Position numbers and translations under genes: made by a program. Below the pieces are notes generated by a model. It was not told where the DNA came from, made no database searches, and saw nothing but the letters and a program-made list of their open reading frames with translations. Shown here in pieces: positions 50,222-61,455 of a stretch of DNA of 64,000 bases (position 1 is its first letter; the number at the start of each line of letters is the position of its first letter). The stretch covers positions 6,052,320-6,116,319 of the forward strand of contig NC_060966.1 of NCBI RefSeq assembly GCF_910589235.1, in the 5' to 3' direction. This DNA comes from Vespa crabro (taxonomy: Eukaryota > Arthropoda > Insecta > Hymenoptera > Vespidae).

Positions 50222-50333
50222 TCAAAAATACGGAAAACGTCTTTAAATGAAATTAAATTAATTTTTTCCTCTTACCTACTGCAAAGCCGGTACAGAGACA
50301 CGAAATTGTTAAAAGTACAATAGCGTACGACAT
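45665..50333 (-). CDS. Shisa/CYYR1-like small type I membrane protein with PPxY tail
   Basis: The exons, in transcript order, are complement 50333-50276, 47773-47617, 47496-47366, 45945-45832 and 45744-45665: 540 nt, 179 residues. A signal peptide spans about 1-18 (MSYAIVLLTISCLCTGFA). A short cysteine-rich ectodomain covers about 20-70 (CTYKD, SCPVLW, YCCYD, YYCCTQEEF). One transmembrane helix follows (IIVPVVIAAGIIVSLIV), then a juxtamembrane Cys cluster (CCISCLYCSCCPWYRRR), possibly palmitoylated. The Pro/Tyr-rich cytosolic tail has a WW-binding PPAY at 159-162 and ends PYNPGYVQ. The architecture matches Shisa-type or cysteine-and-tyrosine-rich proteins, which act in receptor trafficking; which of these it is I cannot tell. 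It shares a 925-bp divergent promoter region with gamma-COP. Confidence 0.75.
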
Positions 50334-50817
50334 TTTGTTGTTTTCTTTTTTATTTTGTTATTTTTGTTTGGGTTTTTTTTGTTTGTTTGTTTGTTTGTTT
50401 TTTTTTTTTTTTTAATTATTCGAACTGCACTCGAAACGACGTTTCGAAACAATGCCAAAAAAAACTTTGCTTCTCAATGACTATGTCCTTATGCATATAC
50501 GAGTAGCCCAGGAGAAAACACAAAGAGAACAAGGGAACACGCTCGTTGCTGACACTCTAGAATAAAGCTCGACCACCGACTGCAACGAGACAAGGGACAA
50601 AACTCGCGCGCAATCCTCGATAACATGCGATATACGCAAAAGTTCAACTTCGCCTGGCAGCAAAGGCAACGTTAAATCTTCACGAACTCTATGCGTCCTA
50701 TGGTATTCCCATCGTGGCTCCTCTTACGGAATGAATGTGAACTAAGATAGATGAGAATTTATATATATAGATATGTATATATACATATATATAAAATAGC
50801 ACATATATGTACATATT

Positions 50818-50867
<50 letters not shown>

Positions 50868-51258
50868 TATAATTTATGATTAAATGATTGATCATATGTA
50901 TGTTCTTTTTTAATAATATATGATCTTACTTAGTCGGTAAAGATGTACATTACGTTGATGCGCTTTATCGTAGATGCGTTTTCGTTGATATTACAAGGAT
51001 GCTATAAGATAGAATATTGATCACGTGTAATATTGAATACATTCTAGTTAAAATTTATTCAACATATAGTTAGCTTGTTACCAAAATCATTTTAAATATC
51101 TCGTAAAATAAAAGCGATTTCTTTAATAATTCGGCAAAATACAATCGCACACGCCATATTATTACTCCGTTGAAAAGGAAGTTTTAATGATTGGTTTGTC
51201 AGAGAGTCAAGGTGACGTGTCCAATATTTTTCAGGTTTTTCATTTATAATATCGCAAA
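50334..51258. promoter_or_regulatory. Divergent intergenic region between Shisa-like and gamma-COP genes
   Basis: The two start codons face away from each other over 925 bp. The segment includes a T-rich run on the Shisa side (50395-50415), a (TA)n run at about 50820-50862 and a moderately GC-rich stretch at 50480-50720. It presumably holds both promoters, either separate or bidirectional; no core element stands out. Confidence 0.5.
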
Positions 51259-53672
51259 ATGAATGCTTTTAAACGCGACAAAAAGGAAGAGGAAGAAGGT
51301 AATTATGAATTAATAATAATAATATCCATATAACTATATAGATTTGCATGTAACTTTTTAATATATAATCGCATTTTGCAATATAGCCTAATTTGACAGA
51401 TATTTGTAAACATCTGCTTATAAAATTATTGTTATTAATAATTTAATGTATTTTATATCCCTTTTATATCTTGACTTATTAGGCGGCGGAAATCCTTTTC
51501 AAAACTTAGAGAAAACTACTGTACTCCAGGAGGCACGAACTTTTAATGACACCCCTGTAAATCCAAAAAAATGTGCTCATATTCTTACCAAAATTTTGTA
51601 CCTGTTGAATCAAGGAGAACAATTGGGTACTACCGAAGCAACGGAAGCATTTTTTGCAATGACCAAGTTATTCCAATCCCGAGATATAGTATTGAGGCGT
51701 TTAGTTTATTTGGGTATAAAAGAATTAAGTTCATTGGCAGAAGATGTGATTATAGTTACATCCAGTCTTACAAAAGATATGACTGGAAAAGAAGATTTAT
51801 ATAGAGCTGCTGCGATAAGAGCTTTGTGCACTATTACTGACGGTGGCATGTTAGCAGCAATTGAACGTTACATGAAACAAGCAATTGTTGATCGTTCTCC
51901 AGCAGTATCTAGTGCCGCATTGGTTTCATCTCTACATTTGACCAGTGTATCCAGTGATGTTGCCAGAAGATGGGCCTACGAAGCCCAAGAGGCTTTAAAT
52001 TCTACCAATGTAATGGTACAATACCATGCATTAGGTGTTTTATATCAAGCAAGAAAAACAGATAAACTCGCTGTTATCAAATTAGTAGCAAAACTTATGA
52101 GAACCAGTCCTAAAAGTCCTTATGCAGGTTGTATGTTGATAAGAATGGCATGCAAACTTTTGGACGATATGGAAGAAGGAGAAGATCTGTTAGGATACAT
52201 TGAAGCATGTTTGCGTCATAAATCAGAAATTATTGTTTATGAAGCAGCTCATGCATTGGTTAATCTTGGAAGAAGCGGCCTTAAAGAAATTGGACCTGCT
52301 ATCAGTGTCTTACAATTATTCTGTGGATCTCCTAAGCCAGCTCTTAGATTTGCTGCTGTTAGAACTTTAAATAAAGTTGCAATGACACATCCAGCAGCAG
52401 TTACAGCATGTAATTTGGATTTAGAAAACTTAATCACAGATTCCAATAGATCAATTGCTACTTTAGCTATTACAACACTTTTAAAAACTGGAGCAGAAAG
52501 TTCTGTAGATCGTTTGATGAAACAGATTGCTACTTTTGTATCAGAAATTTCAGATGAATTTAAAGTTGTTGTTGTACAAGCGATAAGGTACATTTCATTC
52601 TTAAATTTTTATTGGTAATATTATAATCTCTAATCGGATAATTTTATTTTCTATTTTGTTACAGAGCTTTGTGTCAAAAGTTCCCACGCAAGCATACGGT
52701 TTTAATGAATTTCCTTTCTGCTATGTTAAGAGATGAAGGTGGCCTCGAATACAAAGCAGCTATAGCCGATACTATCATAGCTGTTATGGAAGGAAATGCT
52801 GAAGCCAAAGAGGCAGGCTTAGCACACTTGTGTGAATTTATAGAAGATTGTGAACACATTTCTCTTGCAGTACGTATATTGCATCTGTTGGGACAAGAAG
52901 GACCGACATCCAAACAACCATCGAGATACATTCGTTTTATCTATAATCGTGTCATTCTTGAAAGTGCAAGTGTACGTGCTGCGGCTGTAACAGCTTTAGC
53001 CCGTTTTGCTGCAGCATGCCCACCTCTTCTTCCAAATGTTCTTGTACTTTTATCTCGTTGTCAATTAGATTCCGACGATGAAGTTCGAGATCGCGCAGCA
53101 TACTATTGTACGATTTTACAAGAACAAAATGATCCAACAGTATTGCCATTGATACAGCCTCCTCTTTTTTCAATACCTAGTTTGGAAAGAGCTTTACGAA
53201 ATTATATGAAAACGTCTATGGAAGAACCGTTTGATGTTTCCCAGGTAATTTATTTTATTTTATTTTATTTTATACACGTAAATCTTATTAAATTATCGTA
53301 CAGGTACCACCAGCGCAAACTATAGAGGAACCAGCACAAGTAGAAATACATACTACTATAAAGTCACAACAAACGCGCTTAACAAGGGAAGAGAGCTTCA
53401 TAGAAAAATTATCACAAATACCACAAATAGCGAATATTATCAGAGGATCTTCCCTTCTGAAATCTTCTACTGTATTTGAATTAACTGAATCTGAAACAGA
53501 ATATAACGTGAAATGTATCAAACACACATTCGCGGAACATCTCATTTTGCAATTCGATTGTATAAATACACTTTCTGATCAATTTTTGGAAGACGTTAGA
53601 GTGGCTATCGAAGCAACCGAAGGGTAAGATGCATATTATTTTTATTTCAGATAACTCTATTGAATATATATT

Positions 53673-53724
<52 letters not shown>

Positions 53725-54403
53725 TTTTTTTTAGTTACACCGTTCTATGTGAAGTACCTTGTCCACGTTTGTCGTATAACGAACCAGGAACAACTTACAC
53801 AGTATTAACTTATCCGGAAGATGTACATGTTAGTGTTGCGACCATGCCTACGACTCTTCGTTTTATGGCACGTGATTGTGATCCTACGACAGGCGTTCCA
53901 GACACTGATCAGGGTTATTGCGACGAATACATGGTATTATAATCATTAATAGTTTAATATGATCGATCCTATAAATGTTTATATTATCTTTGTAATTGTA
54001 AACGTTTTAAATTTAGCTGGAAGATTTGGAAATTACAATAGCCGATCAAATTCGAGGTGTAGGAAGTAGGGGAGTAGATTTTGGTGCACTTTGGGATGCA
54101 TCTGCTGCCAAAGGATATGCTAAATTGGAAGAAACTTTTGCTCTGGGAGCTACAGTGACAAGTTTAGAAGGAGCGATACAAAGTCTTACAGGATTTTTGG
54201 GATTAGATGCGGTAGAACGTAGCGATAGAATACATCCGGGATCTGCGTCGCATAATCTATTATTAAGTGGTGTTTTTAGAGGCGGTAAGGAAGTACTTGC
54301 ACGTGCAAGACTAGCATTGTCAGATAATCAAGTAACAATGCAATTAAGTGTCCTATGTCCAGATCCAGATGTTGCCGAACTAATTCTTTCTGCAGTAGGA
54401 TAA
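51259..54403 (+). CDS. gammaCOP: Coatomer subunit gamma (gamma-COP)
   Basis: The exons are 51259-51298, 51483-52587, 52665-53244, 53304-53623, 53735-53933 and 54017-54403: 2631 nt, 876 residues (human COPG1 is 874). The first exon encodes MNAFKRDKKEEEEG. The adaptin-type HEAT solenoid follows at about 20-540 (GGGNPFQNLEKTTVLQEAR, YLGIKELS, ARRWAYEAQEALNS, KPALRFAAVRTLNKVA). The C-terminal appendage domain is at about 610-876 and ends LCPDPDVAELILSAVG. The protein is part of the F-subcomplex of the COPI coat, which forms Golgi-to-ER and intra-Golgi vesicles with Arf1. An AATAAA lies at 54427-54432, only 24 bases after the stop, so a very short 3'UTR is possible. Identification is firm. Confidence 0.96.
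53677..53720. repeat. (TA)n directly before a splice acceptor
   Basis: A TA run of about 44 bases fills most of the intron between the fourth and fifth coding exons of gamma-COP and abuts the T-tract and AG at 53734. The intron is only about 111 bp, so length change here could affect the branch-point spacing. Confidence 0.85.
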
Positions 54404-55648
54404 GCGTAAGAGTAATTTTTCTAGAAAATAAACCTATTTATGCGTTACAAAATGATTTTTCTAATTGAAGGAAAGGAAAGTCTATACCAAAAGAAAAACC
54501 TTTCATCAAGATCGTTCCATTTTATATTACTATAGACTTATACATGATTTATAACAATTAACAAGTTGTTATTTTTCTTTCAACATATATTATATACATG
54601 TATATTAATAGAATATGGTATTCAACATCTAATAGTCCCATTGTATTAACGAAATTACAAAAAACAAACAAAAACTTTTGATAGAATATGATTTGTTATC
54701 ACATAAACTCTTAGAATTTTATTCATTCTATGTTATAGATGAGAATAAATATAATGGAAGATGGCATACATTCAATTTTGCAAAAACCAATTAGTAAATA
54801 AATAAATAAAATACTATATATATATATATGTATATGTAAATATGATAGTGTACATTTTTAAACAAAAGATCCGAACTAAGTTAGATGATAAATAAACGAG
54901 TTTTTTCTAACATTCTTTCCCTTATAAATTAACAGATAGTACTTGGAAGATTGAGCATTGCAAGCTCATTAAAGGAGAGGTTATGGGCATAAAACATTTT
55001 TTCTGCAGCTATTTCGTATTTGTTTCGTTTGACGATGAACCTGTAAATTCTATGATTGCTCGTTAGATCCTAGTTGAATGGGTCACAGAAAATCTATACG
55101 TATACGTGAAATTAATTACATATAACAACTATTAAGGCTGCAAAACGAGCAAGCGAGAGAGAGAGAGAGAGAGAAATTATTTTTTAAATCATTTTTGTAA
55201 TTTTTGTTGATTGTTTTTTTAAGGTTATATTTAATAGCTTAAAGTAGAAACTTATAAATAATAAAAAGAAATAACAATATAAATTGAAACTCTCGAAAGT
55301 TGAAATTGTAACCAAATTTAACTCGCACTATATTCTCGATATATCTCGCAGTATAATTTTAACAACTTGCAATACTATCGATATCTCGCACACTCGATAT
55401 CTCGAGTGTCCTTCCAAAAACATCGCTCCGTCTCAAGTAGTACTATTATGTTCTCTCTTTTTATTCACGTGTGCCTTAGCACCTGTCTCTCTCTGTTTCA
55501 TGCATAGCATAATAAAAAACTGATAATCTTAAAGAAGAATATCTATTTTATGTATTTACTCGAGACTATTGTTCTACAACTTTAGCTCGTAATCGGATAC
55601 TTCATTTTATTATGTAGTCTCGTAGTTTCACCTACATGCATATATACA

Positions 55649-55694
<46 letters not shown>

Positions 55695-55819
55695 ATATAT
55701 ATTTTTAAATAAAAACATATCCACGTTGTTATAGATTTTTGTTGATAATTCAATAGAAGGTTCGCTCTACGTTACCGACGCATATTGTATCTTCGACGCA
55801 CATTGCTTAGCTTCCTCTT
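54404..55819. other. Gamma-COP 3' flank and MetAP2 upstream region
   Basis: No coding exon is seen. It contains the early AATAAA at 54427, a (GA)n run near 55155-55173, a stretch with repeated ctcgatatctcg-type units at 55335-55410, and (TA)n at about 55656-55690. The MetAP2 promoter must lie at its right end. Confidence 0.5.
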
Positions 55820-55831
55820 CAAAATGGCGGC
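55820..55831 (+). promoter_or_regulatory. TISU/YY1-like start-codon element of MetAP2
   Basis: CAAAATGGCGGC matches the TISU consensus SAASATGGCGGC at 11 of 12 positions, with the ATG being the MetAP2 start. In mammals this element marks genes with very short 5'UTRs and doubles as a YY1 site. Its use in this organism is inference. Confidence 0.45.
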
Positions 55832-56330
55832 TGTACTAGAAGAGGTCGGCAAGTCAGCCGAAAAATTAATAGACGAGGAAAAAGATGAGATCGTAGATCA
55901 AGAGGACGAAACTGGAGCAGCAGAAGCATCGAAAAAGAAAAAAAAGAAGAAGAAGAAGAAGAAGGCCGGTATGTTGCATTAAGATTTTCTTTTTGGGTGT
56001 GTTCGCTTGAACCCACTCGTGCTTCCAACACAACGTTCTGTTCAACGTACCTTTTTTTTCTTTTTTTTTTTTTTTTAACTCTTAAAGATATTTTTCTTTT
56101 CCAAATAAACAACATTTATTTATTTATTTTTTAAAAATAAGAAACTATTATATTTGTATTAGTCGATTTCTTATGTGAGACATTTTTAGTGTTACTTTTT
56201 TTCTAATAAATTAAGTTAATACGGAAAATATGTAACATGTGGAACGATTTATACTTACAATATCAGCATTATTCATCTTTGCTTCATGTATTTAATTTAC
56301 CTTTATAAAAATAGTTCATAAACGATTATT

Positions 56331-56390
<60 letters not shown>

Positions 56391-58126
56391 AATATGAAAG
56401 TAATTTAATATTCGAAAATACACATTCAATATTTTATTTATTTAATGTTTACAAACATCATTGCATAGGTGCTGGAGAGGCAAGTGCTGATGTACCAGAA
56501 GGAGATGATAAGGCAAAGGAGGATGATCAAACAAAAAATGATGATACAGTTGTTGAAGGTAAATACCTTCCTGAATTATATTTTTAACTGTAAGAATTCA
56601 ACTGTGGATATATTTAATAAAATAATATTGTTTTGCTTTTAATGAAGGGTCAACGGAAGTCAATGACAATGAAACTGAAACTGGAACAGAAAATGAAGAT
56701 GCTAAGAAAAAAAAGAAGAAACGTAAATCACGTAATAAGGCTGGTGGGGTTAAACAACAAACTGAACGACCTTCAATTCCTGTCTCAGAATTATTTCCCG
56801 ATGGAAACTTCCCTATCGGAGAAATAATGGATTACCCTCCTGCCGCTGGAATTGACGAAAGAAGTGCTAAGAATCGTTTTACAAGCGAAGAAGCACGTGC
56901 TTTGGACAGAATGCATAGCGACATTTATAATGAAGCTAGACAAGCTGCAGAAGCACATAGGCAAACAAGAAAGCATATTATGAAATGGGTATATAATTAT
57001 ATATCCTTAATATTATCGAAGATTTATAAATCTTTAAAGTATAAATCTTTTCTATATTAATTATTTTCTTTACAGGTTAAATCAGGAATGACGATGATAG
57101 AAATTTGCAATGAATTGGAAGATACGGCTAGAAAATTGATAGGAGAAGACGGATTGAAAGCAGGATTGGCATTTCCAACAGGTTGCTCAAGAAATCATTG
57201 TGCAGCTCATTATACTCCTAATGCTGGAGATCCGACTGTTTTGGAATACGATGACGTTACGAAAATAGATTTTGGCACACACATCAATGGACGTATTATC
57301 GATTGTGCATTCACCTTAGCATTTAATCCAAAATATGATAAACTTATTGAAGCAGTTCGCGATGCTACTAATACTGGAATTAAAGCTGCTGGTATTGATG
57401 TTCAACTTTGCGACGTTGGTGCTGCTATTCAAGAAGTTATGGAGTCATACGAAGTTGAAATAGATGGTAAAACTTATCAGGTATGTAAACTGAGCAAGAT
57501 CTGCGCCATTATATGTATATACATTTTAAATGAATATTTTCTTTTTTTTTTTTTTTTTCTTCAGGTTAAATCAATCAGAAATTTAAATGGACATTCAATT
57601 GCACCTTATCGAATACATGCAGGAAAAACAGTACCAATAGTTAAAGGTGGCGAAGCCACAAGAATGGAAGAAAATGAATTTTATGCGATTGAAACATTTG
57701 GATCTACCGGAAGAGGTGTCGTCCATGATGATTTGGAATGTTCTCATTATATGAAAAGTTTTGATGCCGGATATGTACCGCTCAGATTACAGAGCAGCAA
57801 ATTTTTACTTAATATTATTAACAAGCATTTTGGTAAAGAATGATATTAATATAACGTATGATAATTTTTATGAATATTTTACGATAAATAATTCTAACGT
57901 AATATCATTTCGTTTTTTAGGTACTTTAGCATTTTGTAAACGTTGGTTGGATCGTGTCGGTTGTACTAAGTATCAAATGGCATTGAAAGATTTGTGCGAT
58001 AAAGGTGCAGTTGAAGCTTATCCGCCACTAGTCGATGTCAAAGGATGTTACACTGCCCAATTTGAGCATACTCTTGTATTACGTCCTACTTGCAAGGAAG
58101 TTATTTCTCGAGGAGATGATTATTGA
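55824..58126 (+). CDS. MetAP2: Methionine aminopeptidase 2
   Basis: The exons are 55824-55968, 56469-56558, 56648-56988, 57076-57480, 57565-57832 and 57921-58126: 1455 nt, 484 residues (human 478). The N-terminus has an acidic stretch and two poly-Lys blocks (about 38-47 and near 100), the ribosome/eIF2-associated region of the family. The pita-bread catalytic fold keeps its dimetal ligands and catalytic histidine, each six residues later than in the human numbering: H237 (NHCAAHYTPN), D257 and D268 (DFGTHINGRIIDCAF), H337 (NGHSIAPYRIHAGK), E370 (YAIETFGSTG) and a C-terminal Glu in AQFEHTLVLRP. It removes initiator methionine co-translationally when residue 2 is small. Its stop faces the FAM107 gene. 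Identification is firm. Confidence 0.96.
56336..56382. repeat. (TA)n tract in MetAP2 intron 1
   Basis: A pure TA run of about 47 bases inside the first intron of MetAP2, roughly 85 bases before the acceptor at 56468. Confidence 0.9.
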
Positions 58127-59651
58127 TTCATTCTCACTTTTACGATTCCCTCAGAGGGCACTTAGCGTAATCATCGTAAAATTATTTCGTCAATGTAAAA
58201 TTAGCATTCATCGCAAGTAAACGTACATCAAGTATTTTGTTACCATCATAATATTAGTATTATCTTTTCTTTCTTTCGTCCTTGAGAAAAAAGATATTGT
58301 AAGGGGTGCTATGAGCCCCTATATTGTAAAAAAAAAAAAAAAAAAAGAAAAAGAAAAAAAAAGAACTACTTTATACTTATAATAACAGCTCTGACGTCAA
58401 AGTTAAAAATACTTGTTTCACCAATATTATCGAAAAAGTCTTTTATATTCTTATCGTCCTTTTTTTTGAATGAATACGTACCTGAAAAAATTAAGTCGGA
58501 TCGATCGCTTTTTGCCGAAGTATATTGGAGATTTATTTTCATTCGTTGAGTTTTTCTCGTAATAGCTTTTGTATTCTCTTTATTGTTGATTTCTCCCATA
58601 TATTATCGGAAATGACAGGAATGTTTTATAAATTACTATATGAAATAAAATATATTTGAAATTTTAATTGTACCACTGTGATAATTGTCACGTTCTTAAT
58701 ATATTGTAATTAACTTGGTTCAAACAATAAACAAATTTTAATGCAGAAAACGTGGCAGTGATACAAAGAACAATTTCATTATAATATACATACACACGCA
58801 CACATATATATATATATATATATATGTGTTTATATGTATATATCAAGAAAATTATATACTCAACGATATTTTAGATCAATGAAATGATAAGTGCGTCAAA
58901 TAGATACTATTTTCGTATTTCTTAATTCGCTACATAGTAATTTGAAACATATTAGAATATTCAAGCCTTGATCTCGTCCATGTTCCCTCAGTCTTGAAAC
59001 GTATGCATCAATAACCACATGCTTCTACTTATTAATTAACTATTACTATATGAAACGGTATGTTACAATACAGATATATATTTTCTCTTCCACAAAATCT
59101 TATATCATATATCTGACTTTGCTATTTCATTTAAGGCCTTCTTCCTCATCATCCAATCTTGCTTTATGTGTATGGTCCCAAAATATTCATTCCAATATTT
59201 TCTCTATGTTTCACACACAAAAAAAAAAAAATATTATCTCGGTGTTCGTGTCTCGATCGCTTGTCTGACTATAAATTATAGTTTCCAAAAATTGAAAAAT
59301 TATTACGTATTTTATTAGCCAAAAGCAACAAAGTTATAGTCCTACTTTAATAGAGTTAATAAAATTGATAGAAAAAAAAAAAAAAAAAAAATACAATCGA
59401 CACTTTTTCTACAAGTCAAGAAAATTTCACAGATAGTTTTTTCTTTCTTTCTTTTTTCATGGTTCATGGTTATTATCAAGTGAAAGTATAGTGTGTCCTG
59501 ACTAACAGCAACGAGCCCATATAGAGGCACGGAAGAATCTCTCACCATGGTGTAAAGACGATCATTATAAATAAATTCGTCTTTGTCTGTTGAACACGAA
59601 TCTACATCATCATCATCATCATCATCATCATTACCATCATCATCATCATCG

Positions 59652-59682
<31 letters not shown>

Positions 59683-60199
59683 AATACTTCCACGTTTAAG
59701 CAGAAAGAAACTTGTAGGGCAATTAACATCGACATTTAATAGTCGATCCAACGATTCGTATTTTATCATTGAACTATCTATGCATGAACGTTTACTACGA
59801 ATCGTACTCCTCATAAAAATAGTCTAAAGTCATTTCTATTTTTCTTCTCTGTTCAATCTTCAGAAATGAAAAAAAGGAAAAAATATTACAAACTCGTCGT
59901 TCTCATGTGGAATACGTACATCTTTTTTCCCTTAAATACGCGCGTTTGCTTTTGTTTTTTTCTTATCTATGGCTATAAGGAGTGCGAGTTTATGGTCCTG
60001 CTTTTCTAAAAAATACATACATTTATATATATATATATGTATATACATAAATGTATGCATATATGTATATCTATATACACAAAAATTACGTCCTAAAAAA
60101 ATGATCGTCCGATATTAAAATCCATGAAGAAAAACGTAATGATCGTTTGTTTGTTCTAATTCACGTATCGCTCGATCCAATTTCCACATTTGTTCTAAT
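58127..60199. other. Convergent 3' region of MetAP2 and the FAM107-like gene
   Basis: No exon is seen. It contains poly(A) tracts at 58328-58361 and 59371-59390, AATAAA at 58644-58649 for the plus strand, a (TA)n patch near 58805-58824 and a (CAT)n array. Most of it is probably 3'UTR of the two genes. Confidence 0.5.
59605..59683. repeat. (CAT)n microsatellite with few interruptions
   Basis: About 26 cat units, interrupted once by tac and once by gtc, in the 3' flank between two convergent genes. The poly-Met frame on the minus strand is an artefact of the repeat. Confidence 0.9.
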
Positions 60200-61246
60200 T
60201 CATTGCGAGTCAGTACGTGGTCTTAATTTCGCTCTCGCCGTTATCAAGAGATTATTTGGCTCAATCATCGTTGGTTGTGATTGCTCTTGCTAGAATGAAA
60301 TAGAAATAGTATGATTATATTTGGAGTAGAGTAATTTTTTTTCTATGAAAAAATAAATGATTACGACTAAATTGGATGATATGATCGAACAATTTTTTAC
60401 ATAGATCTTTCATTCAACAGAAAAGGAATATTTATCATTTACTTCTTCATCGAAGATAACTCACCATTATTTGAATATGTTTTGCCCTTTGCTCTATCGC
60501 CCTTTGTAACGCTGTCCTTGGATCATCTTTAAAAGTTTCTTCACGAATTCTCTCAGCTTCTTTTCTAGATGCATTCTCTCTTTGCTTTTCTAACGCTCTT
60601 TGTAACTCGCTTTTTTGATTTAACACGTTTCTACCTCTAGAAAAGAAAATAATTAAAAATAATATCTTGCTTTGTATAATAATTGTTATTAAAATGATTA
60701 ATTAAAACGAAGAGTTTTTTTCATTTTAAAATACACACACACACACACACATGTATATATATATATATATAAATAAATGGTATTATTCAACTTACATTTT
60801 CTGATTAAAAAGTAACTCTCTACGTAGATCTTTATGATTGGTAGATGTGAGGCAGGGGTTGTAAGGTTTCCTAGGTAAAATTAGGCCATCAGGTCCCATA
60901 TGAGGTGCAGGCGGTGGTGGAGGTGGGACACCCAAAACTGGTGCCATTTTTCTTCCTGAACAATCAATCATACACTTGGAGTTAGTCAAACGAAAGGAAT
61001 CATCGTTTATTATTCGATTATTCGCGATACGATGAACTCGATCAATAAGCATTAATCATTTATTTAATCAAGTATATTTTGTATCGGACAAAATGAAATT
61101 TAAACAATTTTTCTTTTCTTTCCTCTTCCTCACTTCCAGCTTTTCCCCTCATTTCTTTTTCCCTTTCATAAGGAGCTCAGACAATAATTTTAATATTCAC
61201 CCTCCAACGATGCAATTCTTTCCCTAACTGAACCCTCCTCGGACAT
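60200..61246 (-). CDS. FAM107-domain (DRR1/TU3A-like) protein
   Basis: The exons, in transcript order, are complement 61246-61201, 60955-60796, 60636-60465 and 60289-60200: 468 nt, 155 residues, close to vertebrate FAM107A/B (130-145). The N-terminus starts MSEEGSVRERIASLEG and has a proline run (VPPPPPPAP). The conserved FAM107 core follows: LPRKPYNPCLTS, HKDLRRELLFNQK, QKSELQRALEKQRE, then a charged helical stretch to DDPRTALQRAIEQRAKHIQ, consistent with a coiled coil. The C-terminus is short and ends RPRTDSQ. Vertebrate members bind F-actin and influence actin dynamics and stress responses; the function in insects is inferred. ATG, donors, acceptors and phases all agree. Family call is from motif memory. 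Confidence 0.78.
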
Positions 61247-61392
61247 CGTGGTATATCGCACTGAAGCATTTCCGGACGAACCGTATCAAAGAGTGTGCTT
61301 TTCTATATAGTTTTGCTTAGGGCTTCGCGTAGTCACTAATCGGTTTAGAGTTTGAACTAGTCTACTGAGCTCTACGTATGTTCATACGTACG

Positions 61393-61395
<3 letters not shown>

Positions 61396-61450
<55 letters not shown>
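61396..61450. repeat. (TA)n tract upstream of the FAM107-like gene
   Basis: A pure TA run of about 55 bases, 150 bases upstream of the FAM107-like ATG on the minus strand. It is followed by a TG/TA-rich stretch to 61490. Confidence 0.9.
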
Positions 61451-61455
<5 letters not shown>

